A DNA stretch of 36,518 nt from Coemansia sp. RSA 1804 (GCA_027578815.1 JANBTH010000096.1:1-36518); one strand, 5' to 3'; numbered from the stretch's first letter, positions 17,829-27,743 are shown. Notes: generated by a model from the letters alone, not told the origin. Program-made: numbers and translations.

Positions 17829-18783
17829 AATACAATTGGATGCTCAATGAGCTTATTACTGTAGTATCAACCATCTGATTTTACCAGCAAATTTTAATTA
17901 ATGTCAAACCCTTTTTTTCTACCTAGGTCATTATAACTACTAAACTCTTTTGCTACCAAAACATTTTTAAAATAGATGTTCTATTTATATTCCATATGCA
18001 AGTATATCCAATTTTTTTTGTTTTTTTTATGTTCTGTAATATATGCAGTCTACTTTTTTTTACTTGATATCATGTCTCTAATGAGAAAGTTTGCGTTTCG
18101 TAATATGAGTATTCTGGATATGGCTACATATCAATAAGATTTTATTTGTTTTTGGTATCATTGGTTTGTGATTCTTATTAAGATTTTTGCAACCATCACA
18201 ATATTCAACGGCTGGACTATAGAAACAGCTTGATTCTTTAGTTATCTTTTTTAAGAATGGCCTTGGAATTTTTTGATTGTTATGTTTTGTTTGGTTTTCT
18301 ACAGACCAGAAAACGAGATGGACAAGACAAACAGACTCTCTTTTTATATGTGCGATTTTGTGTAGTGAAACCTTTACCAAGCCAGTACAACTATTTTATT
18401 ACAATAGTAGTAAATAAGGATGGTTTCCGCCTTTCTCCGTTGATTTCGGCATTATCTCTAACCGGAATATGAAATGTGCTAAAGATGCCGTTGATATCCT
18501 ATTTCAATAGGTCAAGTGTCAAAGAAGCTTGACTTTTTTTTTACAGACAAGCGCAATGAATTCTTATTACTGGCCATGTTCGGAAGTGGAAATCTTGGCA
18601 ATGTTTTAAATGATTCCATTTTTCTTCCATTTTAGACCATTTTGTGCGAGCTTCCTTGGACTTCTAACTGCCGATAGCAAAGACAAGGCGTGTGTCAAAT
18701 CGGCACCAAAAAGTTTTGGGACCAAATCTAAATACATTTGCCTTCTTTTAAAAAAAAAAAGTAGAAAAAAGTAGTCAGCAGCC
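17829..18783. other. Gene-free AT-rich stretch
   Basis: 955 bp. Two overlapping frames (18078-18380 minus, 18257-18472 plus) exist, neither recognisable. The minus-strand one could be a decayed N-terminal part of the FunK1 gene because it lies in the right direction and distance, but I could not match it to the family. Confidence 0.35.
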
Positions 18784-19887
18784 TTAGTTCTTCTTCACTA
18801 TCGACACCACGTCCTCGTCAACCAGCGCATGGTCCTTGCCGACCTTCTGGGGCGCATGCTTGACAGAGTTGCCCCAGACCAGCGCGTGCGAGAACTCCTT
18901 GAGAATGCCCTTGTGGATAGAGTTGCAAAAGTCGGTGATCGAGGTCTTGTCCTTCTTCAGGACAACGGGGGCGGAGTAATCGGGCAGCTGGCCCTTCGGC
19001 TTGGTGTAGATGCGGGCCAGATTCAGATACTCCCACATGATCTCGAGCAGCTCATCAAAGTTCCACTCGTGGTGCGCGCTCACGGGCACGGCGTGCGGGA
19101 TCTTGTAGATGAGATCGAGTTCCTCGATCGAGATCTGGTCGATCTTGTTCAGCACGTAGACGGCCGGAATGTACACCCGGTTGCCCTCAATGACGTCGAT
19201 CAGCTCGTCGACGGTGGCGTCGCAGCGGAGACTGATGTCGGCGCTCGAAATGCGGTACTCGGACAGCACCGAGCGCACCACATCGCTGTCCAGATGCGTC
19301 AGCGGCACGGTGCTGGTCATGTTGATTCCGCCCTTATCCTTCTTGCGGAACACGATGTTGGGCGGCTGCTTGTTCAGCCGGATGCCAACGGCCTCCATCT
19401 CGCGCTCAATAATCGCCTTATGCGTCAGCGGCTTCAGCACATCCAGGACGAGGAAGATGAGGGAGCAGGTGCGCGCCACGGCAATGACCTGTTTCCCGCG
19501 GCCCTTCCCGTCCTTCGCGCCCTCGATGATCCCGGGGAGATCGAGGATCTGGATCTTCGCGCCCTTGTAGTGGAGCACGCCGGGCACCGTGGTCAGCGTG
19601 GTGAACTCGATCTCGCTGACCTCGCTGAATGTGCCCGTCAGCTTCGACATCAGCGTCGACTTGCCAACCGACGGGAACCCGACAAACCCGACGCGCGCCA
19701 CGCCCGTGCCGGCCACATCGAAGCCCTCGCCGCCGCCGCCGCCGCTCTTCGGCGGCGCTATCAGCTCCCGCCGCAGCTTGGCCAGCTTGGCCTTGAGCGT
19801 GCCCAGATGGTACGCGGTGGCCTTGTTCTTCTGCGTGCGCGCCATCTCCGTCTCGATTTCTTTGATTTTGTCGTAGGTGGTGGACAT
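18784..19887 (-). CDS. RBG1: Developmentally regulated GTP-binding protein DRG1 (Rbg1)
   Basis: 367 residues, exactly the family's usual size. DRG1/Rbg1 is an Obg-class GTPase that binds ribosomes with its partner DFRP1/Tma46 and helps translation through difficult sequences. Seen: N-terminal helical segment (1-50), G1 GFPSVGKS (70-77), G2 region [11 protein letters not shown]3 DLPG (116-119), S5D2L-type insert, G4 NKID (247-250), G5 VPVSAHH, and a C-terminal TGS domain (about 290-365) with [21 protein letters not shown] Gly run GGGGGEGF at 49-56 precedes the G domain. The close agreement throughout and absence of introns suit a highly expressed gene. It distinguishes as DRG1, not DRG2, by the [10 protein letters not shown] and KPLTHK segments. 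A 365-codon antisense frame mirrors it and is an artefact. Confidence 0.96.
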   Translation of the reverse strand: MSTTYDKIKEIETEMARTQKNKATAYHLGTLKAKLAKLRRELIAPPKSGGGGGEGFDVAGTGVARVGFVGFPSVGKSTLMSKLTGTFSEVSEIEFTTLTTVPGVLHYKGAKIQILDLPGIIEGAKDGKGRGKQVIAVARTCSLIFLVLDVLKPLTHKAIIEREMEAVGIRLNKQPPNIVFRKKDKGGINMTSTVPLTHLDSDVVRSVLSEYRISSADISLRCDATVDELIDVIEGNRVYIPAVYVLNKIDQISIEELDLIYKIPHAVPVSAHHEWNFDELLEIMWEYLNLARIYTKPKGQLPDYSAPVVLKKDKTSITDFCNSIHKGILKEFSHALVWGNSVKHAPQKVGKDHALVDEDVVSIVKKN

Positions 19888-20149
19888 CTTTTCCTTTCGC
19901 TGGCTTTTTTGTACAGAATAAAATGAGCCGAATTGGTCTATTTAATGAGACAAGCGTGCAGATTCCCGCTGATCAAGAGAAAAAAGTGAGGGGAGAGCAT
20001 GTGAGGTAAAATGAGAAAAAAGAGGGAAATTGGCTTAAGCCAGAAGGAAGGGGGGGGGGAAACTGTGACTGGCAGAAGCGTGAGTGTGTTTTTCCTGCTG
20101 GCGACTCGCGGCTCGAGCCACCCACGCACACAGCCTGCATTTTCCCGGC

Positions 20150-21607
20150 TCACTCTTTGGATGGCGCCGGATCCTCCGGAGCACCGCCGTCCTGGAGCCT
20201 GGCCCAGTCAACAACGCCGTCGCAGAGCACGCCGGTGCGGTGGTAGAAGTGGCGGGCCCTGGTGTACTTGTCCAGCGCCTGCGCGGCGGCAACAACAAGA
20301 TCGCTGGCGTCTATCCGCTTGGCGGCAGCGGCGGCAAAGCCATCGTCGTCGCCGCCCTCCTTCGCATCGGTCCACAGCTTGGTGGCGCCAACAAGCGCAT
20401 CCTGCGCAGCCGCCAGCTTCGCCGCCGCATCCGCGCGGGCGTCGGAATCGAACATCAGCCTGTTCTCGCTGGGCTCGGGCGCAACGTACTTGAACTCGTA
20501 CTTGTTGCGGCCTCCGCGGGTCTCCAGCAGCTCCGACGCATCGATGAACTTGAGGAGCCCCTCGGGCCGCTGCGCGAACTGCACCTTGGCCGCCACCACG
20601 GGGTCGAGCAGCGGGGAGATGAGCTTCCACACGCCGGAGAACCACCACGGCCCGTTGTACACGATGCAGATGGCCAGACACTCCGGGTAGTAGGCCTCGA
20701 GGTACTTGAGGAAGGTCTTGACGAAGGGCCAGTCCATGTTGGCGTTGGAGTGGTCGGTGAGATCCATGATCAGACAGACGCGCTCGACGGGCGGCGCCAG
20801 CAGCTGGCGCAGCGTCTCCATCATCCAGATCAGGTACCGCTTGAGCTGCGGATACGACTGGTCCTTCTGGTGGTGCAGACACGACCCGGACCAGATGATC
20901 GGGTGGCCCAGCCTGTCCTTCCCGTGCGCGTACGACACGCCCTTCCACATGAGCGACGCATCGTTGGCCGTGTCGCCGTACCAGATGATCTCCTGCACGC
21001 GCTCCTGGATGCGCCACTTGATGGCCGCCACCGCCATGCGGTACGCCCTGTCCAAATCCCACTTGCGCGCGCGCAGGAACCGCAGAACCAGAACATCCGG
21101 GTGGTCCTCGCGGATCGCCGCCCAGAACGCCTCCCGCAGCGTGGTCTTCGCCGCGCCATCGCCGGCTTCCTTCGCCGGCTGCTCAAACGGGGGGACAAGC
21201 GCATCCGCGGCCTCCGCCACGATCCCGAGCTCCCTGCATCTGCTGGCCACCGACTGGTTGAACATGCATCCGCCAAACACCTCGAACGGCGTATTGACCT
21301 CGGCGTCGCTGGCCTTCTTCCTCTCCTGCTCGTCGTTGTAGTCCACCGGGTGCGCAATCGGGTCGCACGGAACCGACCCCAGCGGCTTGTCAAAGTCGTC
21401 CAGCAGCTTTTCCCAGAAATCCGCCAGGATGTTCTCCTCGGCTGGCGACAGGTGCCGGTACACGCCGCACTTGTCCATCCGGCCCTTCGTGAACTGCGTT
21501 GTTATTGCTTCGCGCCCGCTCCCGGCCGTGCCCGGCGCCGCTGCCAGCTCGCTGCTGCTGCTGCCGCTGGCTATTTGTCTGGAGATCGCCTTGAACAGCC
21601 CGCTCAT
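20150..21607 (-). CDS. CRAL-TRIO (Sec14-like) lipid-transfer protein 1
   Basis: 485 residues. Sec14-family proteins bind a phospholipid or other lipid in a hydrophobic pocket and present or exchange it, often stimulating phosphoinositide synthesis. An N-terminal region with HLSPAEENILADFWEKLL (52-69), then the CRAL-TRIO N-lobe helices DVLVLRFLRARKWDLDRAYRM (about 171-191), then the lipid-binding CRAL-TRIO domain (about 214-370) with LGHPIIW, LIMDLTDHSNANMD, FLKYLEAYYPECL and NGPWWFSGVWKLISPLLDP. The C-terminal tail (about 380-485) is Ala/Asp-rich and ends acidic. It resembles the Csr1/Pdr16-17 subgroup of fungal Sec14 homologues more than the short Sec14 itself, judged from the long N-terminal region; the ligand cannot be read from sequence. 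It is divergent from ATG6 and paralogous to the gene at 24699. Confidence 0.9.
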   Translation of the reverse strand: MSGLFKAISRQIASGSSSSELAAAPGTAGSGREAITTQFTKGRMDKCGVYRHLSPAEENILADFWEKLLDDFDKPLGSVPCDPIAHPVDYNDEQERKKASDAEVNTPFEVFGGCMFNQSVASRCRELGIVAEAADALVPPFEQPAKEAGDGAAKTTLREAFWAAIREDHPDVLVLRFLRARKWDLDRAYRMAVAAIKWRIQERVQEIIWYGDTANDASLMWKGVSYAHGKDRLGHPIIWSGSCLHHQKDQSYPQLKRYLIWMMETLRQLLAPPVERVCLIMDLTDHSNANMDWPFVKTFLKYLEAYYPECLAICIVYNGPWWFSGVWKLISPLLDPVVAAKVQFAQRPEGLLKFIDASELLETRGGRNKYEFKYVAPEPSENRLMFDSDARADAAAKLAAAQDALVGATKLWTDAKEGGDDDGFAAAAAKRIDASDLVVAAAQALDKYTRARHFYHRTGVLCDGVVDWARLQDGGAPEDPAPSKE

Positions 21608-21767
21608 CCTGGCCTATCTGCGTGTGCGTATGGCTATAGTCCCCCGGCACTGGAGAGACGGAAGAGGCTAGATGAGCCGTGTGTCAGAATATGCATAAAC
21701 TGCAGAAAAACAAAAAAGGCGTGAGAGTGTAAATAAGGAAGCAAACAAGCAGAGCGGAAAATGAAAG

Positions 21768-21796
21768 AAGGAAGGAAGGAAGGAAGGAAGGAAGGA
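21768..21796. repeat. (GGAA)n microsatellite
   Basis: Seven consecutive AAGG-type tetramers in the shared promoter region. Confidence 0.85.
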
Positions 21797-22235
21797 GACC
21801 TACCCCCCTCCCCAGTTACTTTTTTCTTTTTCTATCGACTCTGGTGCGGAGGTTGGACCTTGTCCCCCCCCCTTTTCCTAGTAGCGCAGATGAAACTGGT
21901 GACCTAGAGCCCAGAATAAGAAAATATGTGGAAAAAATATACAAGGACCTAATCAGAAGAAGCAGATGGGGGGGGACGGGTGCATCATCCTCCATCTCTC
22001 TCTCCCTCTGAGTTCGCTCCCCGCCTTTTGAAAGAAGCGGGGGAGAAGGAGAGAGAGGAAGAGGAGCGGAGTGGCATTGAGGTTCAATGGGATGTGAAGG
22101 AGCAGGTTTATCCTCTCTCTGGCCCCTCCCCCCCAGCCACATTTGTTTTTCCAATTCAGCTGCTGCGTCTCCCGCTCGTGGCTTGTGTTTTGCTTTCAAC
22201 ATCTGAAAGGCAGCGGAGCGAGGAAAAAAGAAAAA

Positions 22236-22266
22236 GGAAAGGAAAGGAAAGGAAAGGAAAGGAAAG
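22236..22266. repeat. (GGAAA)n microsatellite
   Basis: Six consecutive GGAAA pentamers about 420 bp upstream of the ATG6 start. Confidence 0.85.
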
Positions 22267-22682
22267 ACGCTCGCACGCCTCCGCCCACCAGGCCCTGTTG
22301 CTGCTGCTGTTCTGTTCGGCAATGCGGCATGCAAGCAGTGCCAGCCGATATCGACTCTTGGGAAATTAGGTGCCACTGATTCCGGATCACTTCTTTTTAT
22401 CTGGCCTCGCCTCAGTTACGCAGAAAAGTCACGCACAGAAATGGGGAAAAGAGAGAAAAGTCCCATACATTATGCGCATTGACAAGCAGGCCACAAAGGC
22501 CGCATTAGTCGCGGGAAAAGAGTTATCGACCATTTTTTATTTCCGCTCTGCTAGTTCTGCATCCCTTGCCCTTCTTTCTACAATCCGACCGCATCGTAAT
22601 CTCTTTTTCTTGTGTACATTTATTCGTGTGAATTCCTCGCATTCATTCATTCCGTTTTGTTAATACCAGCTGACGAGCAGAA

Positions 22683-22916
22683 ATGTCCGCGTCAACAACA
22701 GCAGCAGCAGCAGCAGCGGCAGCAGCGGCACCAACCAAGCCCACCCCCTCGCTGCAGAGCAGATGCAAACGATGCAACAGGCGGCTGGACACCGTGGATC
22801 CGTCGTGGACAGAGAAGAACAATTCGCCGGCCGCGCTGGCTGACGACACGCTGGCGCAGACGCTGCCGGCGGAAAGGGCGCGCGAGCTGAGGGCGGCGAT
22901 GGACGCGCTGAGCCTG

Positions 22917-22952
<36 letters not shown>

Positions 22953-23199
22953 CGGCGGCGGCACGGCCGCAGAAAGAAAGCAGGGCCCGGCGACAGTATT
23001 GCGGAGGAGGCAGGCAGCGGTGCGGGCGGTGGCGATCTGGGCGACGTCTCCAGGTTCCTCAGCCATTCGTTCCGCACCGACAAGATAGACCGGATCCCAA
23101 CAACGGGCGGTGGCGGTGGGATGCGCGGGTCGATGGCGCTTGTTCTCGGCCAGACGGCTCCGCCGAGCAGAGTAGACGGAGGAAGTGGTGGTGGCGACG

Positions 23200-23237
<38 letters not shown>

Positions 23238-24638
23238 GCTGCTGCTGGGCGCGGCGCGGATGCCGGCGGCAGCCAAACGAGCTTCCAGAGCGAGTCGTTC
23301 ATCCTGCTCAGCAGCTCCCAGATCCACCCGTACATGTTCCCCGCCGACATCAACGGCGACGATGGCGATGGCGATGGCGCGGTGCTGGGCGACCGGCAGC
23401 TGCGGAGGCAGCAGTCGACGATCAGGGAGCTCGAGGACATCTCGATGTCCGTGTACAGAGACGGCCAGCCCGGAAATGCGCGAGGCGAGGGTGCTGCTGC
23501 CGGCGGCGGCGCGCTGGATGCGGAGGGCGGAGCAGCTCCCGACACGGCGCACCAGGCCAACCAGGGCCGCCAGGACGATGTTGCGGAGAAGTTCGGCATC
23601 ATCGGGCGCGTCATGGACATGCTCGACGACCGGTCGACGCTGGACCACCCGATGTGCGAGGACTGCGCCGAGACGATGCTGCGGCTGATGGATCGCAATC
23701 TGGCCGACTGCGTGCGGGAGCGCCAGATAGTCGAGGGCATCGGACGGGCAGCGCAGGCGGCAGCCGCAGCCGCAGCCGCAGGCACCGCAGGCAGCGGCGG
23801 CCCGGCGCCCGACGACATAGCGGCGCTGGAGCGCGAGCTGGCGGCGCAGGAGGAGGAGGAGCGGATGCTGGAGGAGACGCTCGGGACGCTGGATGCGCAG
23901 GTCGACGCGATGTGCGCGCAGATAGCGCGGCTCCAGGCCGAATCGCGCTCGCTGGAGGCCGACGAGGACCGGCAGACGCAGCGCCGCAACGAGCTGGAGA
24001 CGGCGCTGGACGCATACGAGGCGGAGCAGTGGGCGCTGGACGACAGGTACGCGCGGCTGGCGGCGCAGCTGACGCAGCTGCAGCGCACCAACGTGTACAA
24101 CGACGTGTTCAACATCGCGGTGGCCGGCGATTCCGGCGTGGCCTCCATCAACGGGTTCCGCCTCGGCGGCCGCTCGGCGCCGCACAGCGTCGAGTGGGCC
24201 GAAATCAACGCCGCCTGGGGCCAGGCGCTGCTGCTGCTGCAGACCGTGGCCCGCCGCCTGTCGCACGACTTTGTCGGCTACCGGCTGATCCCGATGGGCG
24301 CCTTCTCGCGCATCGAGCGCCTCGGCGACAGCGGCGGAGCCGACGGCGTGCTGGAGCTGTTCGGGTCCGGCGACATGTACCTGGGCCGTCTGTTCCAGAC
24401 GCGCAGGTTCGATGCCGCGATGGCGGCGTTCCTGGCGTGTCTCGACCAGATCGTGCGCAGGATCGTCGGCCTCAGCCCGCAGCTGCGTCCGCCGTACAGA
24501 ATCGACCACGACAGGATCGGCGGCGTGTCGATTCGCCCGCAGTTCGGCCAGGACGACGCCTGGACCAAGGCGTGCAAGAACACGCTGCTGGTTGCACGGT
24601 GGGCGCTGGCCTATGCGTCGTCGCACGGCGGCCGCTGA
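22683..24638 (+). CDS. ATG6: Autophagy protein Atg6/Vps30 (Beclin 1)
   Basis: 651 residues. Atg6 is the scaffold subunit of class III PI3-kinase complexes I and II with Vps34 and Vps15, needed for autophagosome formation and vacuolar sorting. Seen in order: N-terminal CxxC (C28-C31), poly-Ala (7-16), poly-Gln (81-89), poly-Ala (174-188), SESFILLSSSQI (203-214), the BH3-adjacent segment GRVMDMLDDRSTLDHPMCEDC (308-328) with a second CxxC, coiled coil (about 375-470, E/L/A-rich heptads), then the ECD/BARA domain (about 470-645) starting TNVYNDVFNIAV and including SVEWAEINAAWGQALLLLQ and YRLIPMGAFSRIE. Longer than human Beclin (450) mainly because of the N-terminal low-complexity tracts. Its stop is 60 bp from the stop of the convergent CRAL-TRIO gene. 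Coding DNA is very GC-rich, which explains the long antisense frames. Confidence 0.95.
22923..22949. repeat. Pure (CAG)9 tract in ATG6
   Basis: Nine uninterrupted CAG codons encoding Gln 81-89; followed directly by CGG codons encoding Arg. Pure trinucleotide runs are length-unstable. Confidence 0.9.
23202..23246. repeat. (GCT)15 tract in ATG6
   Basis: Fifteen alanine codons, all GCT except one GCC, encoding Ala 174-188. Confidence 0.9.
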
Positions 24639-24698
24639 GGCCCAGAGGTGCAGTGCGTGGAGTGTATTGGAACGGAACAGAAAAGAAGAGAGCGCTGC

Positions 24699-26237
24699 TC
24701 AGAACTGCACCGAGCGGTCGGCGCGGATGAAGCCGAGGCGGTGGTACAGCGTGCGCGCGCGGACGAAGGGGTCGAGGTCGGCGGCGGCGCTGCGCAGGGC
24801 GTCGCGCGCGCGGATCCGCTCCGCGTCGGCGCCAGAGTCGGCGGCATCGAGCCAGCGCCGCGTGGCGGCCTCGTACGCGGCGACGGCGGCAACAAAGGCG
24901 GCCTCGGCGGCGCTGCGCGCGGCAGCATCGGCCATGCGGCGGTTCTCCTCGGCGGTCGGCAGCACGTAGTCGTAGGCGAAGGGCTTGGCGCCGCCGACCT
25001 CGGCCACCAGGCGGTCGCGGGCAATGAAGGGCGCGATCTCGGCGGCGCTCTTGGCCATGACGATCTTGGCCTTGACTGCAGGGTCGATGAAGGGCGCAAT
25101 CAGGGCCCACAGCGCCGAGAACACCCACGAGTTGACATGCAGGATCAGAATCCCCAGCGTCTCCGGGTAGTAGTTCGTCAGCAGCGTGATCAGCGTGCGC
25201 ACCAGCGCTAGATCGATGTTGTCGCGCGAGAATCCGGCCAGATCAAACAGAATCGTCACCCGCCCGTCGGCCCTGCCAGCAGCCAGCAGCTGCGCCGTTT
25301 CGATCTGCCAGCACAGAAACCGCTTGATGGCGGCCACGCTGCGGTGCCGCGCCTCGTTGACGCGCACCCGCACAACGTACACCGGGTTGTCCAGGTTGTC
25401 GCTGGTGCAGGCGTACGCCAGGCCTGCGCGCATCGTGTGCGCGTGGAGCTGCGCTTCGCCGTAGTGCGCGATCTCGTCGATTGCCTGCGCCGTGCGCCAG
25501 ACCAGCGTCCTGCGGATCATCGCCAGCGCCGCCGCCACGTCCCACGACCGCGCGCGGAGATACCGCAGCACCCACGAGTCGGCATCTCCGGTCTGCGCTG
25601 CCGCCTGCCAGAATGCGGCGCGCTGCGACCGCTCCCCCGCCGCCTCGCCGAACAGCGGCACGAACTCTGCCGGCACGATTGGGTCGCTCTCCGGCTGCGT
25701 GCGTGTGGCGTACGCCTGCACCGTCTCGAGCCGTCTGCGGCTGTCTTCATCCTCCTCCTCCTCCTCCTCGGGCTCTGCCTCCGACTCTGCTTCTGCTGCC
25801 GCTGCGGCGGCGGGCGCGCTGTCTGGCGTTGCCGTGCGCGCGGCTGCCGGCGGGCTCGCAGATTCCGGCACCGGCGTCGCGGGCTTTGATCTGGACGCTG
25901 CCGCCGGCCACCGCGGCTGCGGCTGCGGCTCCTTCCTTTTCCTGGGCTCGCTGCCCAGCGTCTCCAGCGGCTCGAACGAGAGCGCCGTGATGTCGGATGC
26001 CTCGTGGTCGCCGCCGCCCGCCCTTTGCGCCAGACTGTACACCACCGGCAGCCGCTCGTTGCGCCCGAACTCGGCCAGCAGCAGCGCCCACAGCTCCCGC
26101 AGCTTCGCCTCCTGCTCGGCTGTGAGCCACCCGACCCGCCCGCTTGTGTGCGCCACGCGCTGGTGGTAGTGCTCCTTCAGCGTCAGCTGCGGCGTGGCGC
26201 CGTTGGCTTCGCCAGCGGGTGTCTGCTGTGGCGCCAT
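24699..26237 (-). CDS. CRAL-TRIO (Sec14-like) lipid-transfer protein 2
   Basis: 512 residues, a diverged paralogue of the protein at 20150. Shared landmarks: N-terminal WLTAEQEAKLRELWALLL (37-54), N-lobe SWVLRYLRARSWDVAAALAM (221-240), CRAL-TRIO domain (about 265-425) with NLDNPVYVV, ILFDLAGFSRDNIDLALV, LLTNYYPETLGILILHVNSW and ALWALIAPFIDPAVKAKI, and the C-terminal RARTLYHRLGF, which matches RARHFYHRTGV in protein 1. Differences: a long Ala/Pro-rich and acidic insert (about 105-170, Glu/Asp run at 155-165) between the N-terminal motif and the lipid domain, and no long Ala/Asp tail. Ligand unknown. It converges on ATG6 with only 60 bp between stop codons, so the 3' UTRs probably overlap. Confidence 0.88.
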   Translation of the reverse strand: MAPQQTPAGEANGATPQLTLKEHYHQRVAHTSGRVGWLTAEQEAKLRELWALLLAEFGRNERLPVVYSLAQRAGGGDHEASDITALSFEPLETLGSEPRKRKEPQPQPRWPAAASRSKPATPVPESASPPAAARTATPDSAPAAAAAAEAESEAEPEEEEEEDEDSRRRLETVQAYATRTQPESDPIVPAEFVPLFGEAAGERSQRAAFWQAAAQTGDADSWVLRYLRARSWDVAAALAMIRRTLVWRTAQAIDEIAHYGEAQLHAHTMRAGLAYACTSDNLDNPVYVVRVRVNEARHRSVAAIKRFLCWQIETAQLLAAGRADGRVTILFDLAGFSRDNIDLALVRTLITLLTNYYPETLGILILHVNSWVFSALWALIAPFIDPAVKAKIVMAKSAAEIAPFIARDRLVAEVGGAKPFAYDYVLPTAEENRRMADAAARSAAEAAFVAAVAAYEAATRRWLDAADSGADAERIRARDALRSAAADLDPFVRARTLYHRLGFIRADRSVQF

Positions 26238-26654
26238 CTAGATAATAAAATAAAAACGGATGCTGTTGGAAAAGTGGGAAAAGTGTAACAGAAAAGAATC
26301 CGGATAGCGGAACAAGGAAAGGATATTGGTGGGGAGAGAGAGAGAGAGAGAGAAGGAGAGAGAGAAGGAGAGCAATTTACGAGGGGGGCTGTTGGCCTTC
26401 ATCTTGTTCCACACAAAGGCCCCCTTTTCTATTTGTGACTATCGTCTTTCTATCTCTCCCCTCACAGCAACCCTCCCCGACCGACAAATTCACATCGGGG
26501 TCTCGAACCAACAATTTCCCCCCCTCGCTCCTGACTAGAACAAAAAAATGGTGCTTATTTTTGTTTTATTCAGATGAGCATGCAAAAAAGAGGGAGGTGT
26601 GGTTAATAATGTACAGACGGAAATACTTGGAAAATAGAAAAATGGACGCTTGCT
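26238..26654. other. Intergenic region with (GA)n tract
   Basis: 417 bp between two minus-strand genes; 26334-26372 is a GA/GGAGA microsatellite. No gene. A TTCGAGAC-like B-box at about 26499-26513 (minus) cannot be folded into a tRNA. Confidence 0.55.
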
Positions 26655-27743
26655 TCAAAAGGAGGAGTTGTTCGTCGACGCAATGCTGCTGCTTCCGCTG
26701 GCAATGCTTCCGCTGTAGCTGCTAATGCTGCTGCTGCCCGACGAGAGCGCCATTGATCTGGGCACAACCGAAGAAGGTCCTCCTCCTCCTCTGATGGCAG
26801 ACCGCGCGGTCTTCTTTTGGGCCGGGTACCTCGTGAGCAGCCGGCACTGCTCGATCCGCTTGACCTCGGTGACCGAAAAGTCGATCACCTCGCGCAGAAC
26901 TGAGACGCGAATAGTGGCCAGCCAATTCGTCGTCGCTGGAGCTGTGGCGGGCGGTGGGGCACCCGTAGTGGTATCTACAGGTTTCTGCTTGCTCAGGCGG
27001 TGATCCGCAGTGGCTTCCGTGTTGCTGGCATTAGACAAGAGACTACTACTGGTACTACCAAAACCGACAGCGGACCCGTCGTTCTCATCGTCCTCGGCGC
27101 CATGGCACTCGAAGATGCCCACAATGGCCGTCAGCTGGTGCTGCTGCGTACGAATCAGCAGCGCCATCTGGTGGATCTTCTCCTCCATCTCCGAGCACAT
27201 TGCCCCGCCCAGCGGGTTCGCCTTGAATGCGTTGAACGCCTGCAGGAACCTCGCCAGCTGCCGGTGCCGGTGCCTCATCGACTCCAGCATCTCGTGCGCC
27301 TTCGCCGCAAGCACCGCCGCCTGCGGCGACGTGATATCCATCCTGCCGCCGCCGCCGCCACTCCCGGTGGCTATAGCTGCGGTTGCGGTTGCGGTTGCGG
27401 TTGCGGTTGTGGTGGTGTTCTCGGCCGCCGAGAACAGCGCCGATGTCGCGGCAGCGGCGGCCGCACTGCGTGGCGACCAGCAGTCCGCCGGCTGCTGCTG
27501 CCGGGCCGCCGGTTCCGGGAACTGCTGCTTGCTGCGCAGCGGCTCTGTGCTCGCCGACTCGCTGCTGATGCCATTGCCGCTGCCGCTGGTGGCGGGTCCC
27601 GCGTAGTGTCGCCCAAACACAGTGTTGGGCGCTTGTTGGTCCGAGGGAAGCGCTGGCGGCGCATGGGCCGCCGACTCCTGCGATGCGATCCATCGTGTGG
27701 CAGAAAAGGGGTGCAGCGATAATGTCATTGAGCCCAGACGCAT
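26655..27743 (-). CDS. Ser/Ala-rich protein with two short helical segments, unknown function
   Basis: 362 residues from the first ATG; a second ATG six codons on would serve as well. I do not recognise the family. The N-terminal 140 residues are low-complexity (Ala, Ser, Gln, a Thr-Ala repeat from GGTTGC hexamers near 27379-27410). A compact predicted-helical segment follows: AAVLAAKAHEMLESMRHRHRQL, then QAFNAFKANPLGG, then MEEKIHQMALLIRTQQHQLTAIV (about 140-210). After an acidic/Ser-rich linker comes NWLATIRVSVLREVIDFSVTEVKRIEQ (about 275-300), and the tail is a Ser/Gly-rich low-complexity run. The ordered segments are strongly amphipathic, so coding is likely. It could be an adaptor or coiled-coil scaffold. 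Its upstream region is the 2.1 kb gene-free stretch. Confidence 0.65.
   Translation of the reverse strand: MRLGSMTLSLHPFSATRWIASQESAAHAPPALPSDQQAPNTVFGRHYAGPATSGSGNGISSESASTEPLRSKQQFPEPAARQQQPADCWSPRSAAAAAATSALFSAAENTTTTATATATATAAIATGSGGGGGRMDITSPQAAVLAAKAHEMLESMRHRHRQLARFLQAFNAFKANPLGGAMCSEMEEKIHQMALLIRTQQHQLTAIVGIFECHGAEDDENDGSAVGFGSTSSSLLSNASNTEATADHRLSKQKPVDTTTGAPPPATAPATTNWLATIRVSVLREVIDFSVTEVKRIEQCRLLTRYPAQKKTARSAIRGGGGPSSVVPRSMALSSGSSSISSYSGSIASGSSSIASTNNSSF

Larger units (their letters stand above)
21608..22682. promoter_or_regulatory. Divergent intergenic region between CRAL-TRIO 1 and ATG6
   Basis: 1.07 kb shared by two oppositely oriented genes. No gene is seen. It holds two purine microsatellites (21768-21796 and 22236-22266) and several C or G homopolymer runs (for example around 21865 and 21968), marking low-complexity promoter DNA. 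Confidence 0.5.

Noticed and set aside
18078..18472. Candidate N-terminal part of the FunK1 gene
   Set aside because: Position and strand fit, but I could not match either frame to the family, so I left it as an unassigned stretch.
18829..19926. 365-codon plus-strand frame opposite DRG1
   Set aside because: It mirrors a strongly conserved gene; GC-rich third positions suppress antisense stops, and the translation has no recognisable domain.
20084..21724. 546-codon plus-strand frame opposite CRAL-TRIO 1
   Set aside because: Antisense shadow of a recognised gene; rich in Arg, Leu, Val and His as expected from reverse reading of GC-rich codons.
22643..24626. 521- and 644-codon minus-strand frames opposite ATG6
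   Set aside because: Two overlapping antisense frames over a clear Beclin gene; Ser/Ala and Arg/Leu-rich products without domains.
26480..26520. tRNA-like B box (minus strand GGTTCGAGACC)
   Set aside because: The flanking bases do not form a five-pair T stem and no A box or acceptor stem is present.
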